DNA of 64,000 nt, from positions 8,997,001-9,061,000 of the forward strand of contig NC_092674.1 of assembly GCF_964355755.1 (NCBI RefSeq), in the 5' to 3' direction. Under the pieces are notes generated by a model that was given only the letters and a program-made list of their open reading frames with translations, was not told where the DNA came from and did no database searches. This DNA is from Antedon mediterranea. Lineage: Eukaryota > Echinodermata > Crinoidea > Comatulida > Antedonidae. Below are positions 15,301 to 30,300 of this stretch, in pieces. Each line of letters starts with the position of its first letter. The first letter of the stretch is position 1. A program made the position numbers and the translations under genes.

Positions 15301-18300
15301 CACAATTAGTAGCAAAAAGATTTAATAGCACCCTACAGTAGCTTAAACTGAAAATGATAAACAGTTCACGCTATATCAGTTTCTTTAGGAATGAATGAGT
15401 AATAAAGTATCCTGATCCAGACCAAAGTGTTAGGAATTTATTCAATATCATCAGACCAAAGTGGGTTGGTCTGTTGGCCAATTTGGAGCAGTCTATAAAA
15501 TTTTATGGAAGGATCGGCAAGAGCTGTTAAAGATATTTTCTGCACGGACAAAGAAAATGGGTTAAATATAACCAGACTGAGGTATGATTATATTACAAAT
15601 GTTCTATATCAACATAAATATATTGATTACCTTTCCAAGAGCTGGACTTCTATAAAGATCAAACTCTGCATCCAATGCTTTACGAGGAAATGATGGTAAC
15701 CTCATCAGTTCACCATGAAGGAATGCTATATGAACTGGCATCTAAAAAGCAACAAATTGTATACCGACAATGAGCTCGGATAGAAAAAAAAGTGGTTGTT
15801 GAAAACATTTTCCAAGGGCTGTCAGCATTAAAAGAAGAAAAGTCTTGTGTTGCAAAAAATTCTTAACTTACAAAAAGCTCAAGAACCATTTAATTGAACT
15901 TTTACCATGAATTGAAGTACAACAGCTAATACTGAACAGCATGTGATACAAAATTAACCAATCAGATATTCAGTAAGTATATACACTCATGGTATGTTAA
16001 CAGAAGATCAGAGTGGAGCTGTGGATTGGTGGTTATGATGCTTGGGTACCAATCTAAGGGTCCTGGGTTCAAGTCCTGTCATATGTCAGGGTTTTTTTCT
16101 CATGACAATTTACAACTCCACTCCCAAAGACTTAATAATAAGTCTTTGTCTATGTAGAGCATCTTGTGTATATATATGTTCTAGTGCAGTATTTGGAGAG
16201 CCATCTCGATAGTGCTTTGCACTCATGGCAATCCTCAGGGTGCTGCACCGGCGGCTGTATTGTCATGTATTGTTGTGCCTGAAAATTGAATAAAATAAAA
16301 AAAAATAAAAATAAAACAAACAACTAACCTGACTGGGATTTGTGTGACGTAACGTTGACAATGTAAATGAAACTCTTCCGATTTCTGCTAATTTATTTGT
16401 AAATGCTTGTCTCTGTAGTTGTTGTATACCCGACTGGCGACTGAAATACTGCAGCTTAAGTTCAGGACTTTGCATTCGTTTGTACATGTAGAAGTCGCGT
16501 ACGTATGACCGCATAGCTAGCATTTGATCTAAGTAATAAAAAGTAAATAAAATGTTGCCTATGCTGTAGGACTTTAATCTCATGTCTGTGATGCAGCAAC
16601 AAGGTTGTCGCAAGAAAAGGGAACAATCTGTGCAGACCACAGGAAATGTCAAAAGCTTCTGTCAAAAAGTGGTTAAGTTGAAACATTACCAACCTTACTG
16701 GTGGATACCAGATTGGATACCAGATTGGCAGTACCTATGACAACAGTTCTATATTGTTTTTTTTTATTTTCCACAGCACGACTCGAAAATTACAGTAGGA
16801 TCTTATATGAAGTTTTAGGTAGTGACACTTTATTGACGGTCAGAAAAATCCTGGAGTTTCTAACAGGATTTGAATCAGGGAGCCACAGTACCATTAATAA
16901 ATTAATACGGCTTTACCACGTTGAAACACCGGTTCTCGTCAGATCACCGAAGTTAAGCAACGTTGGGCCTGGTTAGAGCTTGGATGGGAGACCATCTGGG
17001 AATAGCGGGTGCTGTATACGGAGCTGGGGTCCCATTAGGCATTTGAAATCAGCACTGCTGACTCTTATGGCAGCCCCTGCATCTAGTATCTGCCTCAGAC
17101 CTCTGGTCAAGGTGGGCACTGGACGAGAGAAGCCCTTGATCAATATCAGGACCAATCAAGGTGCTTTAAACAGGCTTTGTTTGTATCAAACCTGTTAGTG
17201 GCGGTAATTATCGCTGTTGGTTTCGATTGAATAAAATAAAAATAAAAAAATAAAAATTTGAATTTCGTGTAGGTCTTTATAAGTTCTTATATAAGTTTAA
17301 AAGTAGTTTTTAGTACAAATAATCTGTCAAAAATGGAAAAAAGCAAACTTCAAGAATACTTTTAAGCCCAGATTGTCTCCTGAAGTCAGGGTATCTTGCA
17401 TTCACATATTTAAAAAAAAATGATATCTATATTTAAAACTCACTTGTCTTCTTATCAACAAGAAAATGGCAGGACTGCTGATCTGGAGAGATGTGATAAA
17501 ATTCAAGACAGTCTTCCAAAATCTGATGAAATTGCATGTCCTACCCAAATAGAATAAGATAATTACAGAACTGGCAAAAGGTGCAACTTCATGAAATGGT
17601 GAAGCAAAATAAAATGTTTATTAGCATTGATGTTTCACTTCAATGCAAACTCACAGAAATTATATTAGAAAACTGCATTCCAAACTGAAAGCAATGAACA
17701 TACTCCATTATTTTTTATTATCTCAATAAAATTATTGATTCAACAGGAGAATAAAAAACTGTGTTGTTGTGGATATAAACAAGGGTTAGATTATCAAATG
17801 TCCTTAGCAAAAAAACTCATCTTAACTTTGTTTTGCTTAAGTTAATTTTCAAAATATTCTAAATAAAAATACTCCCAAGAGAAATATTCCCAGGAAAAAC
17901 AACTACAGTTTTCTTTTCTCCAGGAAATCAAAATCTGCAAATGAGGGCGTTCTGCAAACCTTCTATAAAATGAAATGATTAAAATACAATGACCAAGAGA
18001 GAGCATGTGTGAAGCCACTATCCATCTTGTACTGTTGATAAAAAGCAATGAAATGTATAAGCTCTAAAACCCTGGTATTCAACTTTTAAAATGAAATATA
18101 ACATGTGGCTACTAAGAAACAAACCAAAATTGTGAAGAATTCAATTTCAGATGAATGATAAGACTACAAAGCCATGAATTCAAACAACTTAAAAGTGTCC
18201 AAAATTGAAAGTTTCAAATGCCTGGTAATTTTTCATTATGCCCAAAGAAATTTATAATACTGTAAAGCCTATCTGTAATGTGCAGTAGCCAGTGTGATAT

Positions 18301-21300
18301 AAAACCATTTTTGCCATTGAATACCAGAGTTCTAAATTCTGGCAAACCTGCATGAAATTTTCTCATATTTGTGATAAAATAAAAAGAACACATTTTCCAT
18401 AATTGAATCACAGTTACGTAATTAAAACAACTTCACCGCACAGAACATGTAAAGCATAGTTGATGACTGTATGTATATATAAAATTGTATATATTTATTA
18501 AATTCAATCAATATTCATTATTATAATATATTATTTGTTCTTTTTTAAAAATGTTATATGTTATATAAAATATCAAAAAACATTGAACATTTAATTATTA
18601 TGACATAAGCTTGGGCCAAATAGTGTTAAATTCGGTGTGCATGTAACAACTTACTCGGGTAAATAACTATAGCCTGAATGGGCCCATATTTTTATATTTG
18701 AGAATAACTTACTCTCAATTTGGCCTTTTGTCATGATCTGTAATATCTTTATGTGGTTTTAATAATTTTACAATATAATATTGTGAGTATTAATACATAC
18801 AGTAATTTTATTAATAAAATTCAACTAAAATTAAGAGATGAGAATACAATACGATTTTAAAGAAAGAATTTTCAAAAACAGTTTTAGTAATTGCAATATT
18901 TAAACTATTTTACTAAAATTATTAATAGGTATTAATAAGCATTTTGAATTATCACTATTTTATAATAAATATTAACAGCAATGAATATTGATGATGTATT
19001 CTGTTAGTTTTGTTTTCTGCTTGAACCTGATTGGCTGCTTCAAACGTGGGCTTCAATCGCCACTTGAACACCTTGCGAAATCTTCGTCGTTGTCTCTTTA
19101 GTAGAATTTATCAGTCAATAATAAAAAATGTTAAAAATATAATTTTTAAATCATAAATGTATAAAATAATAATGAAAACATAACACATTGTTCACATACA
19201 TTCAAACCAAAGACCATACAATTACATTATTATTATATTGAGGACTAAAGGTGTCACCAATAGATCTAAACACCTCTATACATCATATATAGATCTAAAC
19301 ACCTCTATACACCATAGTAGACATTTTCTCTGCTTACAAAGGCAAAGGGAATCTATACAATTTAAATGTATATTTTTTTCTATAAAATTTAATCAAAATA
19401 TTGAATAGAATTTGTTTGGGGTAAACCAAACCAAACATTAACAAGCAAATTGTGTCAAATCCTGAAATTTATATACAAAGACTACAAGCTGGCAGTCTTA
19501 TCTTCTTGCATATTAGCAGTCTCATCTGCTTGCTCCTTTAATCAGAAATGGTTGGCATTTATAGTGCAAGAACAAACTTACCTCATTGACTGGTAATTGT
19601 GTTGGAATATCAGATTCATCAGGCCCGTGGATAATTACTTTCTGTAAAAAACAAATGGGAAAATAAATCACTGCGGTTTTGCAATATTGCAATATACTCC
19701 GTACCAGACATAGTTGAAAAATAACATTTCCTGATTACAATTTAAACAAGTTTGGAAATTATTCCTCTATAGTCTGTTTTGCATGTATTCCAATCCATCT
19801 TGTGATTTCAAAGTCTAGCTACCCACAGTTTTTTAGAACTATAGATTACTGTATAATATGATATACAGACAACTACAAAACACCAAGAGAGTCTGGCCCA
19901 AATTCATGGTCTTTCAAAGAAATTTATTTTTTTTCAAATTTCAAAATAGGAAATAAATAGCATGAAAATGAAAATTTGGTTAGAGAGAGTTTCTGGTAGT
20001 CTAGTTGACTGTATTAATGTATGATAGAAAAAAACTTCACCTTAGCATACGGCACATTCGCACTGATTAGGACAGTTGGCTAAAGAAACAAAAAATAAAC
20101 ACATTTAGCATGGTAAATATATATTTGAAATACTTAAAATATGTTTTAGTTTTATTCTGTTCATATCTTGTATTTTCATTTTTAATATTACACTTCATAC
20201 AATAGGCTATAAAAAACCTATGCATGATATACTCATGCAGTGGTAGCCATGAGAAATAAAGTGGTCCGGGAACAATTTCTGTTCAAGTCACTGGGTTGTC
20301 ATTCAAAGGCTTCTGTGAAAAAGTGGTCAGGTTGAAACCTTACTGGTGGCTACGCCCCTGTTAGGCCATGTTACAGTATGAACGACCCCCACTGGATATA
20401 AATTCCTCATATCATATAGGCTGTTTTTGTAGGCTTACAAGAGGTTATTTCTAGAAATCTAGATAAACAAGATAAAAGAAAACTTACATCACACTGCTCT
20501 TTTTTGAGTGTTTGTTTCAAGTCTTTGAAAGTTACTCCTACAACATATGGAATGATTCTCCAGATAATGGAGAGCGCATTTGCAATTGCCTCACTGGCAC
20601 CCGAGTGGGGAGTTCGGCAAGTGTACATTAAAAATCCTAGCTGTAACATAAAAACATATGGGATTATTCTAGAGAAGTTAGAGAGGTAACAGATGGATCA
20701 AGTACAGTACTATTTTTTCAGATTCAAGGATTTTTTCTTTTTTCTTGTGAGTGATGAATTTTGCCTAAATTGATAATAAAAATAATAATGTGATAATGTA
20801 ACATAAAAACATGGGATTATACCAGTGAAGTTAAGAGGTAACAGAAGACAACCTAAAAATTTTGAGTTGGAAAGACGGATCAAGTACAGTACTGTTCTTT
20901 CAGATACAAGGTTTTTTTCTTTTTTCTGGTGAGGTGGATCGACCACCTTTGAGAAGGATAGTAATGAATTATGCCTAAATTAATAATAAAAATAATAATG
21001 TGATAACTATTACAAATATAATGAGATTTAATATACCAAATAATTGAATAAAGTGTGGGCCGTTTGGGGTGGCAGTTCACCAACGTGAGTTAGTAACTTC
21101 TTTAGTAGTAAGATTATCTCCTCCTGAAATTTAAAATAAAAATTTAACGTTAATTCTATATAAATGCCACAGAGAAGTTCAAATCTATATTGGTAAATTT
21201 ATTCTGTTATGTAATTAACCAAATTAGATAAAATAAAAAGTTTGGAAGTTGGGTTACCACTGAAATAGACTTGGCCTACACCTAACTAAATCATTGCGAA

Positions 21301-24300
21301 AGACATTTTTTCCATAACTAAGATGGGGTTAACAACCAAGAGTGGCCTTATTCCACACAAACCTGTTTCTCTCGTATTGTGATCTTTTCCAGAATGTATC
21401 TTAAAATAAGAGCTGGTTCTTCTACCAAACATGACCATAGCACTTTTCCTGCTACTTCACCAACTACAGCGAAAAAAAAATGGAGAGTTAAGGCACAACA
21501 ATGATGTCAAAGTAAAAACACACAACCTGTTGTAAAGTTGTATTGAGTAAATATAATGTAGGACAATCTAGGTGATTGGTCATTCTAAGACAAAAGACAA
21601 GTAGGTTGTTTGACTTGGTTCATTTCTGGAAAATCGCAAACAAATATACCATCCAGTGTTCTAGTCACAAGAAATTTGTGTGATGTGAAAGAGTGGTCAT
21701 GTTGAAACCTTACCAATCACACTGGTGGCTCAATATTAAACGTAGCAGTTTGGCATGCATATTCATATATTTACTCTGTATTAATAAATGTAACTGTTTA
21801 TGAATGTTATCATTGAAAATCCTTACCGGCTATTCCTTCTGCATTTACTTCCCCATCATCAAGCAATCGGATCAGGTGCACCAGTGTACTACAGATGCAT
21901 GATGGGAAGAACAGTTGGAAAGTTGGCTGGTTGTGATGGAAACGCTCTGGGAAAACAGCATCATCGTCACCTGCTAAAGAAATATTTATGGCAACTTTTC
22001 CATTAACTTTTATCTATTATTTTACATTACTTCTCACAATGTAGCAATACTAATTCAAACATAATTATTATTAATACTTTACAGAAAAATTAAATATAAA
22101 ATATTTTAAGTAACTATTTCAATTATTATTAAACTTTAATTGATTTAATATTACAAATGTATTATGTTCGTTTCACACATTTTTTTTTCTTCATAAATAT
22201 TGTTGGTATTTAAATTTAATGGGAAGATTTAATTTAAAAAGTACAAATACTGTAGTACCATAATAATTGAAATCCTTCCAAAGGTTTTAAATTTTGTATT
22301 ATCATTATTTATTATGATTATTAGAAATTCACAAATGGTTGTCCCTCAAATTAAAGATTAATTTTTCATTTTATATGGCACAGTTAATTGTCAATTAATA
22401 ATGTTTACTAATTTAACTATATTAAATAATGTATTATGTTCGTTTCACATATTTGTTTCTTTTTTTTCTTCATAAATATTGTTGGTATTTAAATTTAATG
22501 CGAAAATTTTATTCAAAAAGTACAAATAGTACCATAACAATTGAAATCCTTCCATATGTTTTTAATTTTATATAATCATTATTATTTATTATGATTAGTA
22601 GAAATTCACAGACGGTTCTCCCTCAAATTAAAGATTAATTTTTAATTTTAAATGGCACAGTTAGTTGTCAATTAATAAATGATTTACTAATTTACTAATT
22701 TTTATTATTAAATAATTAATTAGAACTTGGAACATGTTAATAAACTACAAATTGCCTCATGAGGAGTACCTCAATGTGATAAGTTTTATATTATCATGGG
22801 TAACTTTCTGTTTCATTTAATAACATTTTATAGTAAAATAACCAAGCCAGTATAAAATGCAAATTATGTCTACCCAAGTAGTAATATGTGTGATGTTTTC
22901 CAGACTATAAATTTGCATTGGTATTTTGAATGCTTTAAACTCTGACCTAATTAGTTTTACAATGTGCTGTTTGTATAGATAAGTTAAGTTACCAAAGGTT
23001 TTCTAGCGTGTTTACATTTATACTGATAATTCTGTCAATTATTTTGAACAATCCGCAAAAACCACTAAAATCACATCTTTAATTTGAGGGAAATCTGTGT
23101 AGGCCTACATTATGTCTTATATTATATTGCTCGTAAATAGAAATAAAATTATATTATTCATTTATCATAGAAAAAAAAAATAGTTTGAAATGATACAGTG
23201 CTATTAAAACAAGACTATTATTTCTTATATATTTTGTGAAAAGAAAAAAAAAAACTACTAGGAAATTAACAACAAATGTGCATTAAAGAAAATGTTTGGA
23301 ACTATAATAATCGATAATTTAATAGTAAAATACAGAGACGATATAATTAAAAAAACATTCTACCATAAAATAAAAAGAATGTAAATTTATTAGTATTAAA
23401 AAATAGAAGAAGTCATCTATTCCTGAAATTAAAAAACATTAAATATAATAATGATTCGGATTTACTAATCATGCATGTGCTGCGAAGCATGCAAATGTGA
23501 TGCAAGAGATAGGAAAGGTATTTCACAAACTGCTAAAATATGCGGTAAAATTCAACTATTAGGGTGAGATTTATTTCATGCTGCAACAACGTTTTACATA
23601 CAGGAAATAATTTTTTTTTTTATTGATGTGTAGGTTTTATATGTTGTCATTTATTTCAGTGAGTGTCCCAACATTTGAAATTATATTTTGATTATTTGTA
23701 TGGTATGTCAATATATTTAACAAAATGTCAATGTTGTATTGGACAATTTCCTTATAAGGTACAATAAAAATGTCTGTTTTCTAACTGATAAATTTAATAT
23801 AATATATGAGTAAAAACATATTCTGATTTTATCATTTACTTGTTTGTTTTTACACATCAGCTGTGATGGCTTCATAAATTAAGTTTTGCCATCCATTTTG
23901 ATTGCTTGCTCCACGGTGCTGATAACAAGGACTTTTAAAGAATATCTGTGGGGGTATGCTTAAAAACTAATCCGTGAACACTACAATAGATGTGTAACCA
24001 TGGACCTATCCATGGTGTGACTATGCCAAGTTGTAGAGTAAGAAGAAACCATGGAAGCAATGGGAAGTCACCTGGTTTGAAGCACCAGACATTTCTCCGA
24101 TGCTTTGTAATTGTTGACATCACATCACCAAAAAGTTTAAACTATAGACCAGATAATAACATTTATTTTAATGATGATGAAGCCATATAATATCTATAAT
24201 ATAAAATGTATATATTCGAGGCAATGTTTGTTTGTGTGCAATGATAGTGATCGAGTTAAACATTATTACTGCAGTTACTGCAGTAATGATGTGTGATTTT

Positions 24301-27300
24301 AAAACTTTCAATGTAAACAATAAACAAAATAAGCAGGTTTAAAGAGTAAATGAAAGTCACTTTAGTCACTGCAGTAGTTTTGACATGATCCATCAATAAA
24401 AAGGTTATGAATATCAATTTGAATGATTGTTATAATAAAATGAAACTTAATTAAAATTATCACAATTAATAACCAAAATAACAATATTTTAAGTTTTTGC
24501 AGCAAATTATGCAAATGTACACTGACTGAAAATATTAGAAAAATACAAATAGGTTTTAAAATAAAATTATTATCTATTTTTTACGTTTTTCATGCCAGCC
24601 TAAAGAAAAAGAAGACAACGATTGGAATCAAAATTCTACGTCTAATTTTCTGCTGCATTTAGGTAGAAAATAGAGATGTTTCCATTGCGTTTAACAGAAC
24701 ATTGAATGCATAAAGTACATGCTCACAAAACGTATAGTGTAAAGTTGAATAGCTTTGCGACTCATGGACTGCACAAAATTTGGAAAAAAAATATGTAAAC
24801 TTATATCACAACATGTAATGTGTAGATGCTTTTTATGAACTATTAACAAAAAATTGTGCTCAGATGAAATAATAAATACCAATTATTGTAGAATAATTTG
24901 GTTAAATAATTTAATTTTCTAATTTATATTGTCATCGACCAAAATGATGTGGCATGAAATATTTGATTTTCTGTTCATCATAATGATTTAAATTTATAAC
25001 AATTTTTTGAAGCAAATAAAACATTGGGATAGAAAAACATGACCCCTTTTAAGTTAAAAACTTTTTGGTGTTTTGTCAAATCTGATTCTTTGTTAAATTT
25101 GGAGCGCACCATTTTTGTTGTAACTTTTTACATTTTTAAATGAATCAAATGATCCACTATAAATACAATTTTTTAAATGATTAGATTCTCAACAAATTTC
25201 TTTCACATGAAATTTGTGGTATTTGGCGTTTATTTAAAAAATAATAATTTGGGGATGATTATACGCCCTATGTTGGTTATGTTAGTGTGCAAGAGATTAT
25301 ATTTTGTTATACTATTCTGTATAAAATATTTTAAAATAGTTACATTTTAACTTAATATTGTTTATACATTAAAAAATACATGCAATAAATAAGGTTAGGT
25401 TCTCTTTTTCACATGCAGAAAGAATACAAGCCTCTACAATCCATCCCATGATGCACTGGGACAAAGCATGCTGAGTAGGAATATCTTTAATTTAATGTTA
25501 AATAATTTTGTTGTCAAAAAAATGAGATGAAAATGGTAATAATATGACGGAAACTACCTGATGTATTGGTGTAATTATTGCCTGTTGCAGTACCACCTGA
25601 CCAGAGAGATGCACGTCTTATCGACATGCTTCGAGCACGGTTCACGCTATTGGCGCTGGGGGGTGGGGCTATGGAAACACGGCGTGCCGACATTGCCATT
25701 GACAGCGGAATAGTGTCGTCTACAAAGCAGATATCAACAAAATGCAAAAAATGGCAACACACATACATACATAGAATTATTTTTATCAAGGGTGATATCG
25801 ATTATTGGAAAAGCAAATGGAACATACAGTACTAGTAATAAGTATACTAAGTAAAAACAGAGGGGTTAGATCATTAAGAGGAAGATTGCGTTAGCATTAT
25901 TATTTGTGATGTCATTCCTGCAAACAACAAGGTCAAGCGTGAGGCTAAAATTTGATACATATGACCTTTGACATTTTAAGTTGGTAATTAACATTCATAA
26001 AAAATATAATAAAGAATGAATTTTTCATCTGAAAAAAAGTTTCTGGATTGGGAATGGATGAAGTTGTCATAATAAAAATTAATTTAATTAATACAAATAT
26101 CATGTAATAAAAATACAATCTAACTGAAGTTAAAAATATTTGAAACAACTTTTTTTAGTTGAATTTTATATAAACTTTCTATGTTTAACAATATTTTTTT
26201 GGGATATTTTTCATAAATTAATGATTACTTAATTAATGAATTTTCATAATCAAAAGTTATGTTGGTTTATTTATAAATTAGTGTTTAGAAAATGATTATA
26301 ATTACTAAATGTCAAATTTAATTATGAAATAATACACATGCATATAATTCAAATGGGAATATTGACAGATTCAATGTAAAATGAAAATATGCAAATGAGG
26401 ATTTACGGTTGGGTCATAGGTTAACAACCAATAATAAAAAAAATATATAGGACAAAATAGTTTACTTGGTAAATTTAGATATTAATAATTTCAATTATAA
26501 AATAGAAATTCATATTATAGAAGTATGACAACAAACATCACATCAACAATTTAAAAAACATTTTTAAAATGATTATTAAAAATTGAATGAATATTAAATT
26601 CAAGAAAAATGTGTAAAAAGCATAAAATTGTTAAAAAGAGATATTAGTCAATAATAATCTGAAAATAGAAATTTTCGATATACTCATAGTAATAGGACAG
26701 TGAAATAAAAGCTGTAAATGGAAATGAATACAATTAAAATGTCAAACATAGTTGATATCATATTTACATTAAAGAAATGACATTATATATTTCCAATTAT
26801 TTTGATTAAAAACAATGTTTATTAACACATTTATCATAGTGATATTTTTTGCAACAGAAATATGGCATAGTTAATAGAGAGATACATAAAGCACATATAG
26901 CAGCAAAGCAGAAGAAAAAGACTGTGAGGATATGTGGGACAGACTAGGGCTATTTAACCACATTCCACACAATCCAGATTATATTTTAAAGCTTTTTCTG
27001 TACACATCCAGCATGGCTGAATTGATTGTAGTCCTTTGGCCAAGCCCAAACTGGATAGAAGAACATATTAATTCACACATTTTAAATGGCTACAGAACTT
27101 CTAAAATCTGTCAATTTAGTAATGGAAAACACCCTCTAGATACAATCATGTGTACACAGTCATAAGTATCTAATTGAATATGGTCATATTATGTTAATGT
27201 TCAGGCGATTCCTACTAGCTACAATTATGCACTAAAACACAAGCAATTTACCAACACGGACAACTCTCGCACGAAAGAGCAAATTTGTCCAAATGTCCAA

Positions 27301-30300
27301 TCACTTGCGTTAACGCAGATGCATAATTAGTGAGCGTTAAGCTTAGCAATGCTGCTATACTAAAAGAAGCAAGTAGTATCCAAGTTTTTAGACTAAAAGG
27401 CAAAGCAGGTGACGCACACAAATAGTACAAACTTCTGTTAAAATAATATTTTAAAATTTAGAAATCAACTACCTTCGTCGTCAGATGATGTATGATGGGA
27501 AGGTTCATATGCAGCCTGTTGAGGGACAGCTGCAGTCGTCAAATGGTACGTTTCTCTAGATTTTCGTTTGCGTTCTGCTTCTCTCTGCATTGTCCTTTTA
27601 AACTGCTCTTGCCGTTGGTTTGTCCGTGACACAGCCACCGAAGTAAAGGACCGCTAAGAAGTAAACACATTTTCAGTAGTCTTTTTTGTGATTGAAAAAT
27701 ATTTACGGTGGTGACATTAAATAACTCCTCTTTATTTATTATTTATTTGTATGTTTTATAGGGGACAGTGCATATTTCATTATAAGCTTATTACGTTGTC
27801 CTCTCACACATCAATAACATGTATTTCGAAACTGTGTTCTACCAGATTTTTTATAGTTGTAACCCAAGCACGCTACATCATATTTCAGTTGATAATTCTT
27901 TACACTCTCCACAAAGATAATTCAAATTTCTTACCGTGACCTCTTCAGTAGAGACTTTATCCCCAAGCTTATAACCACTTTCTGGCATCCAGGGTGGTGC
28001 AATCACTGGTATATTTGCCATACCAATAGTAGGTGAAGGTAAAGTAAAATCAATACTAGGTGGCGAAACCTGTAATTAAAATTTGTTTATGTTGAAGATC
28101 TGTCTTTGAAAGAAATACAAATTTTGTTTTACCAAGAGTGGGTAATGTAATGCTCCTTTATATTTAGAGGAAAATGAATGTTTATGGCGCTTATGTGCCA
28201 AAAACAATGATGGCTCTCACTAAATTGTCTTGACACATAACAAAAATATGTTACCCGGAATATGTATGATGCTTTTTCTTCCATCCTTGGCCAGACTTGG
28301 TATCGGAAATGCCAAAGAACCGCAAATCGCTGGATGGCATCAACACGCTGTCCGGAATCTTCATGTTCCATCTCATTGGTTATCATCTTCATTGTTGCAT
28401 CTGGTATCTTAGCTGAGCACATCAGAACAATTGCCGCTGGAAGATAAATAATCAAATTGTGCAGTATATTTTAACAGGATTCGAACCACTAGACACATAG
28501 AATATTGCAAAAAAAATAGAATTGAGATCATAGTTTCTGTTGCAATATTGATTTGAATTTTTATCATGCTTTTGACTTTGATTCAACATGCACTCACCTG
28601 ATGCGCCAGCAAGTTCTTGGTTCGTATCTAGCAATAACTCCCATGCTAGTGGTAAAATATCTTGAAAGATGTCCTCAGTTAAGATAGGTGCTGCCTTCGC
28701 AAGTAATGCAAATGGTGTATGCCAGAGATATAGGGCCTACAGTATAGAGAATTTCTTTGAAACAAATTCTTTAAGATAATGTTATAATGGAGGGTAATAA
28801 AACATCCTTATTTTAAGGTAAAAGTTATTTTCATGTAAAGTGAACGGCATGTGGGCATTAGTATGACCAAGCTATGTCCACTTCCAACACATGAAAATAA
28901 TGTCATTACAAGTTTATACATAAAATATACCCATGTTAGTCTGGTAAAGTAACAGAAAATGAATATAACAAAAAGTTGACTAGAAAGAAGACTAGTGACA
29001 GAACTAAAAAACCATACTTGTGTTTTAAGGTACTGCATTATTTGCGAGTCTTCCTTTCGTGGCCGTTCAGGCTCAAGAGGAAAAAGCAGCGGGTTATGGA
29101 TGAACGAATTTGCGCGACTCGCGTGAAACACACTAGGCTGTCTATCCAATAAAGACTCTTTGCTCTCCCTTCTTGATTCACTGAAGCCACGTAGCATGTT
29201 GGTGTGGTTATTTGAACCCTACGGTAAAAAGACAAAATATGTTTAAAGCCTACACAATAGTTTTTATTTCAATAGTTATTTAATATGTGTACAAAAAAAT
29301 TTACTTAATAATGCCTGAAAGAGGTTCTGTTTGCCAAGCCAGCGCGATTCAAAATTAAGAGTCAGATTTTTTTTAATTGAGCATTAAAACTTTATTACAA
29401 TTTACTATCGCATAAAATAAAAGTTATTTGTACCTTAAACCAATTAAAATTACCTGCAAATACAACAGCATTAGTTTCAATTTACCTTTCGTTTTGATTT
29501 TTGGTCAAATCTTTTGGATAAATCTTCAACATTATCTCGTTCATTCTTAGGTTTCAGAAGGTTTTCCTCTCCGTATATACTCCTTACAGCCTTCATCAAC
29601 CGATAACAATTGCGCTTTTGCCGTTCATAACAGTTTGGATGACAAAATTGTCGATGATTACAGATGAAATTTGCTTTACTAGTAATCTCCACTACAACCT
29701 TCAAAAGAATATATCACAATTATCACAAAGATTTATAGAGAAAGAACAGTCGAGTTGAGTGGTCGAGTGGTAGCCACATCATAATCTCAACAACAGGTTC
29801 AGGCTCTCTTGGTGGTAAAAAAGACTTTGGGAAAAAGGAGTTAAAAATGGATATTCAAATGCACATATTGGCTTGTGTTAACTTTAAAAGAACCCAAAGA
29901 ATCTTTCTGATGAGTAGTGGGTTACCCTGGTGTACTTGTTCCTCTCAGTCCCTGCCATTGTGGACAGAAAAATAGGCAACTGTTGGTTACACGACGACAC
30001 AAAGGGACATACTAAAGTTGTATGTATGTGAATCTAGTTTGCAAGGTTCTGCACATTAAAAGAGACGATGATGATGATGAAAATGATGATAAACAATGAA
30101 CATAATGGTGATAATAAAAACCTTTGAATTACCTTTATCCATGGCATATTCTTACTGAAGTCAATGTCATCAAGCCCTTCAATGTTTGGGGGCGGTATAT
30201 AATCTGGAGTATCCTGATCTTGTGGGCTCTGATCGCTGAATACACTGCTGGTCTCGCAAGAATCGTCATCGACTGATATTGCACTGACTTTACGATTCTT

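Larger units (their letters stand above)
21971..25557. other. Intron 20, 3.6 kb
   Basis: AT-rich. It holds a 2 x ~272-bp tandem duplication (22161-22700) and CTGCAG-family copy C (24262-24390). The remaining sequence shows no supported feature. Confidence 0.88.

Noticed and set aside
16905-17020. Functional 5S rRNA gene
   Set aside because: The 5' end is diverged, the sequence continues without a T-rich terminator into a SINE body with an A-rich tail, and there is a single copy.
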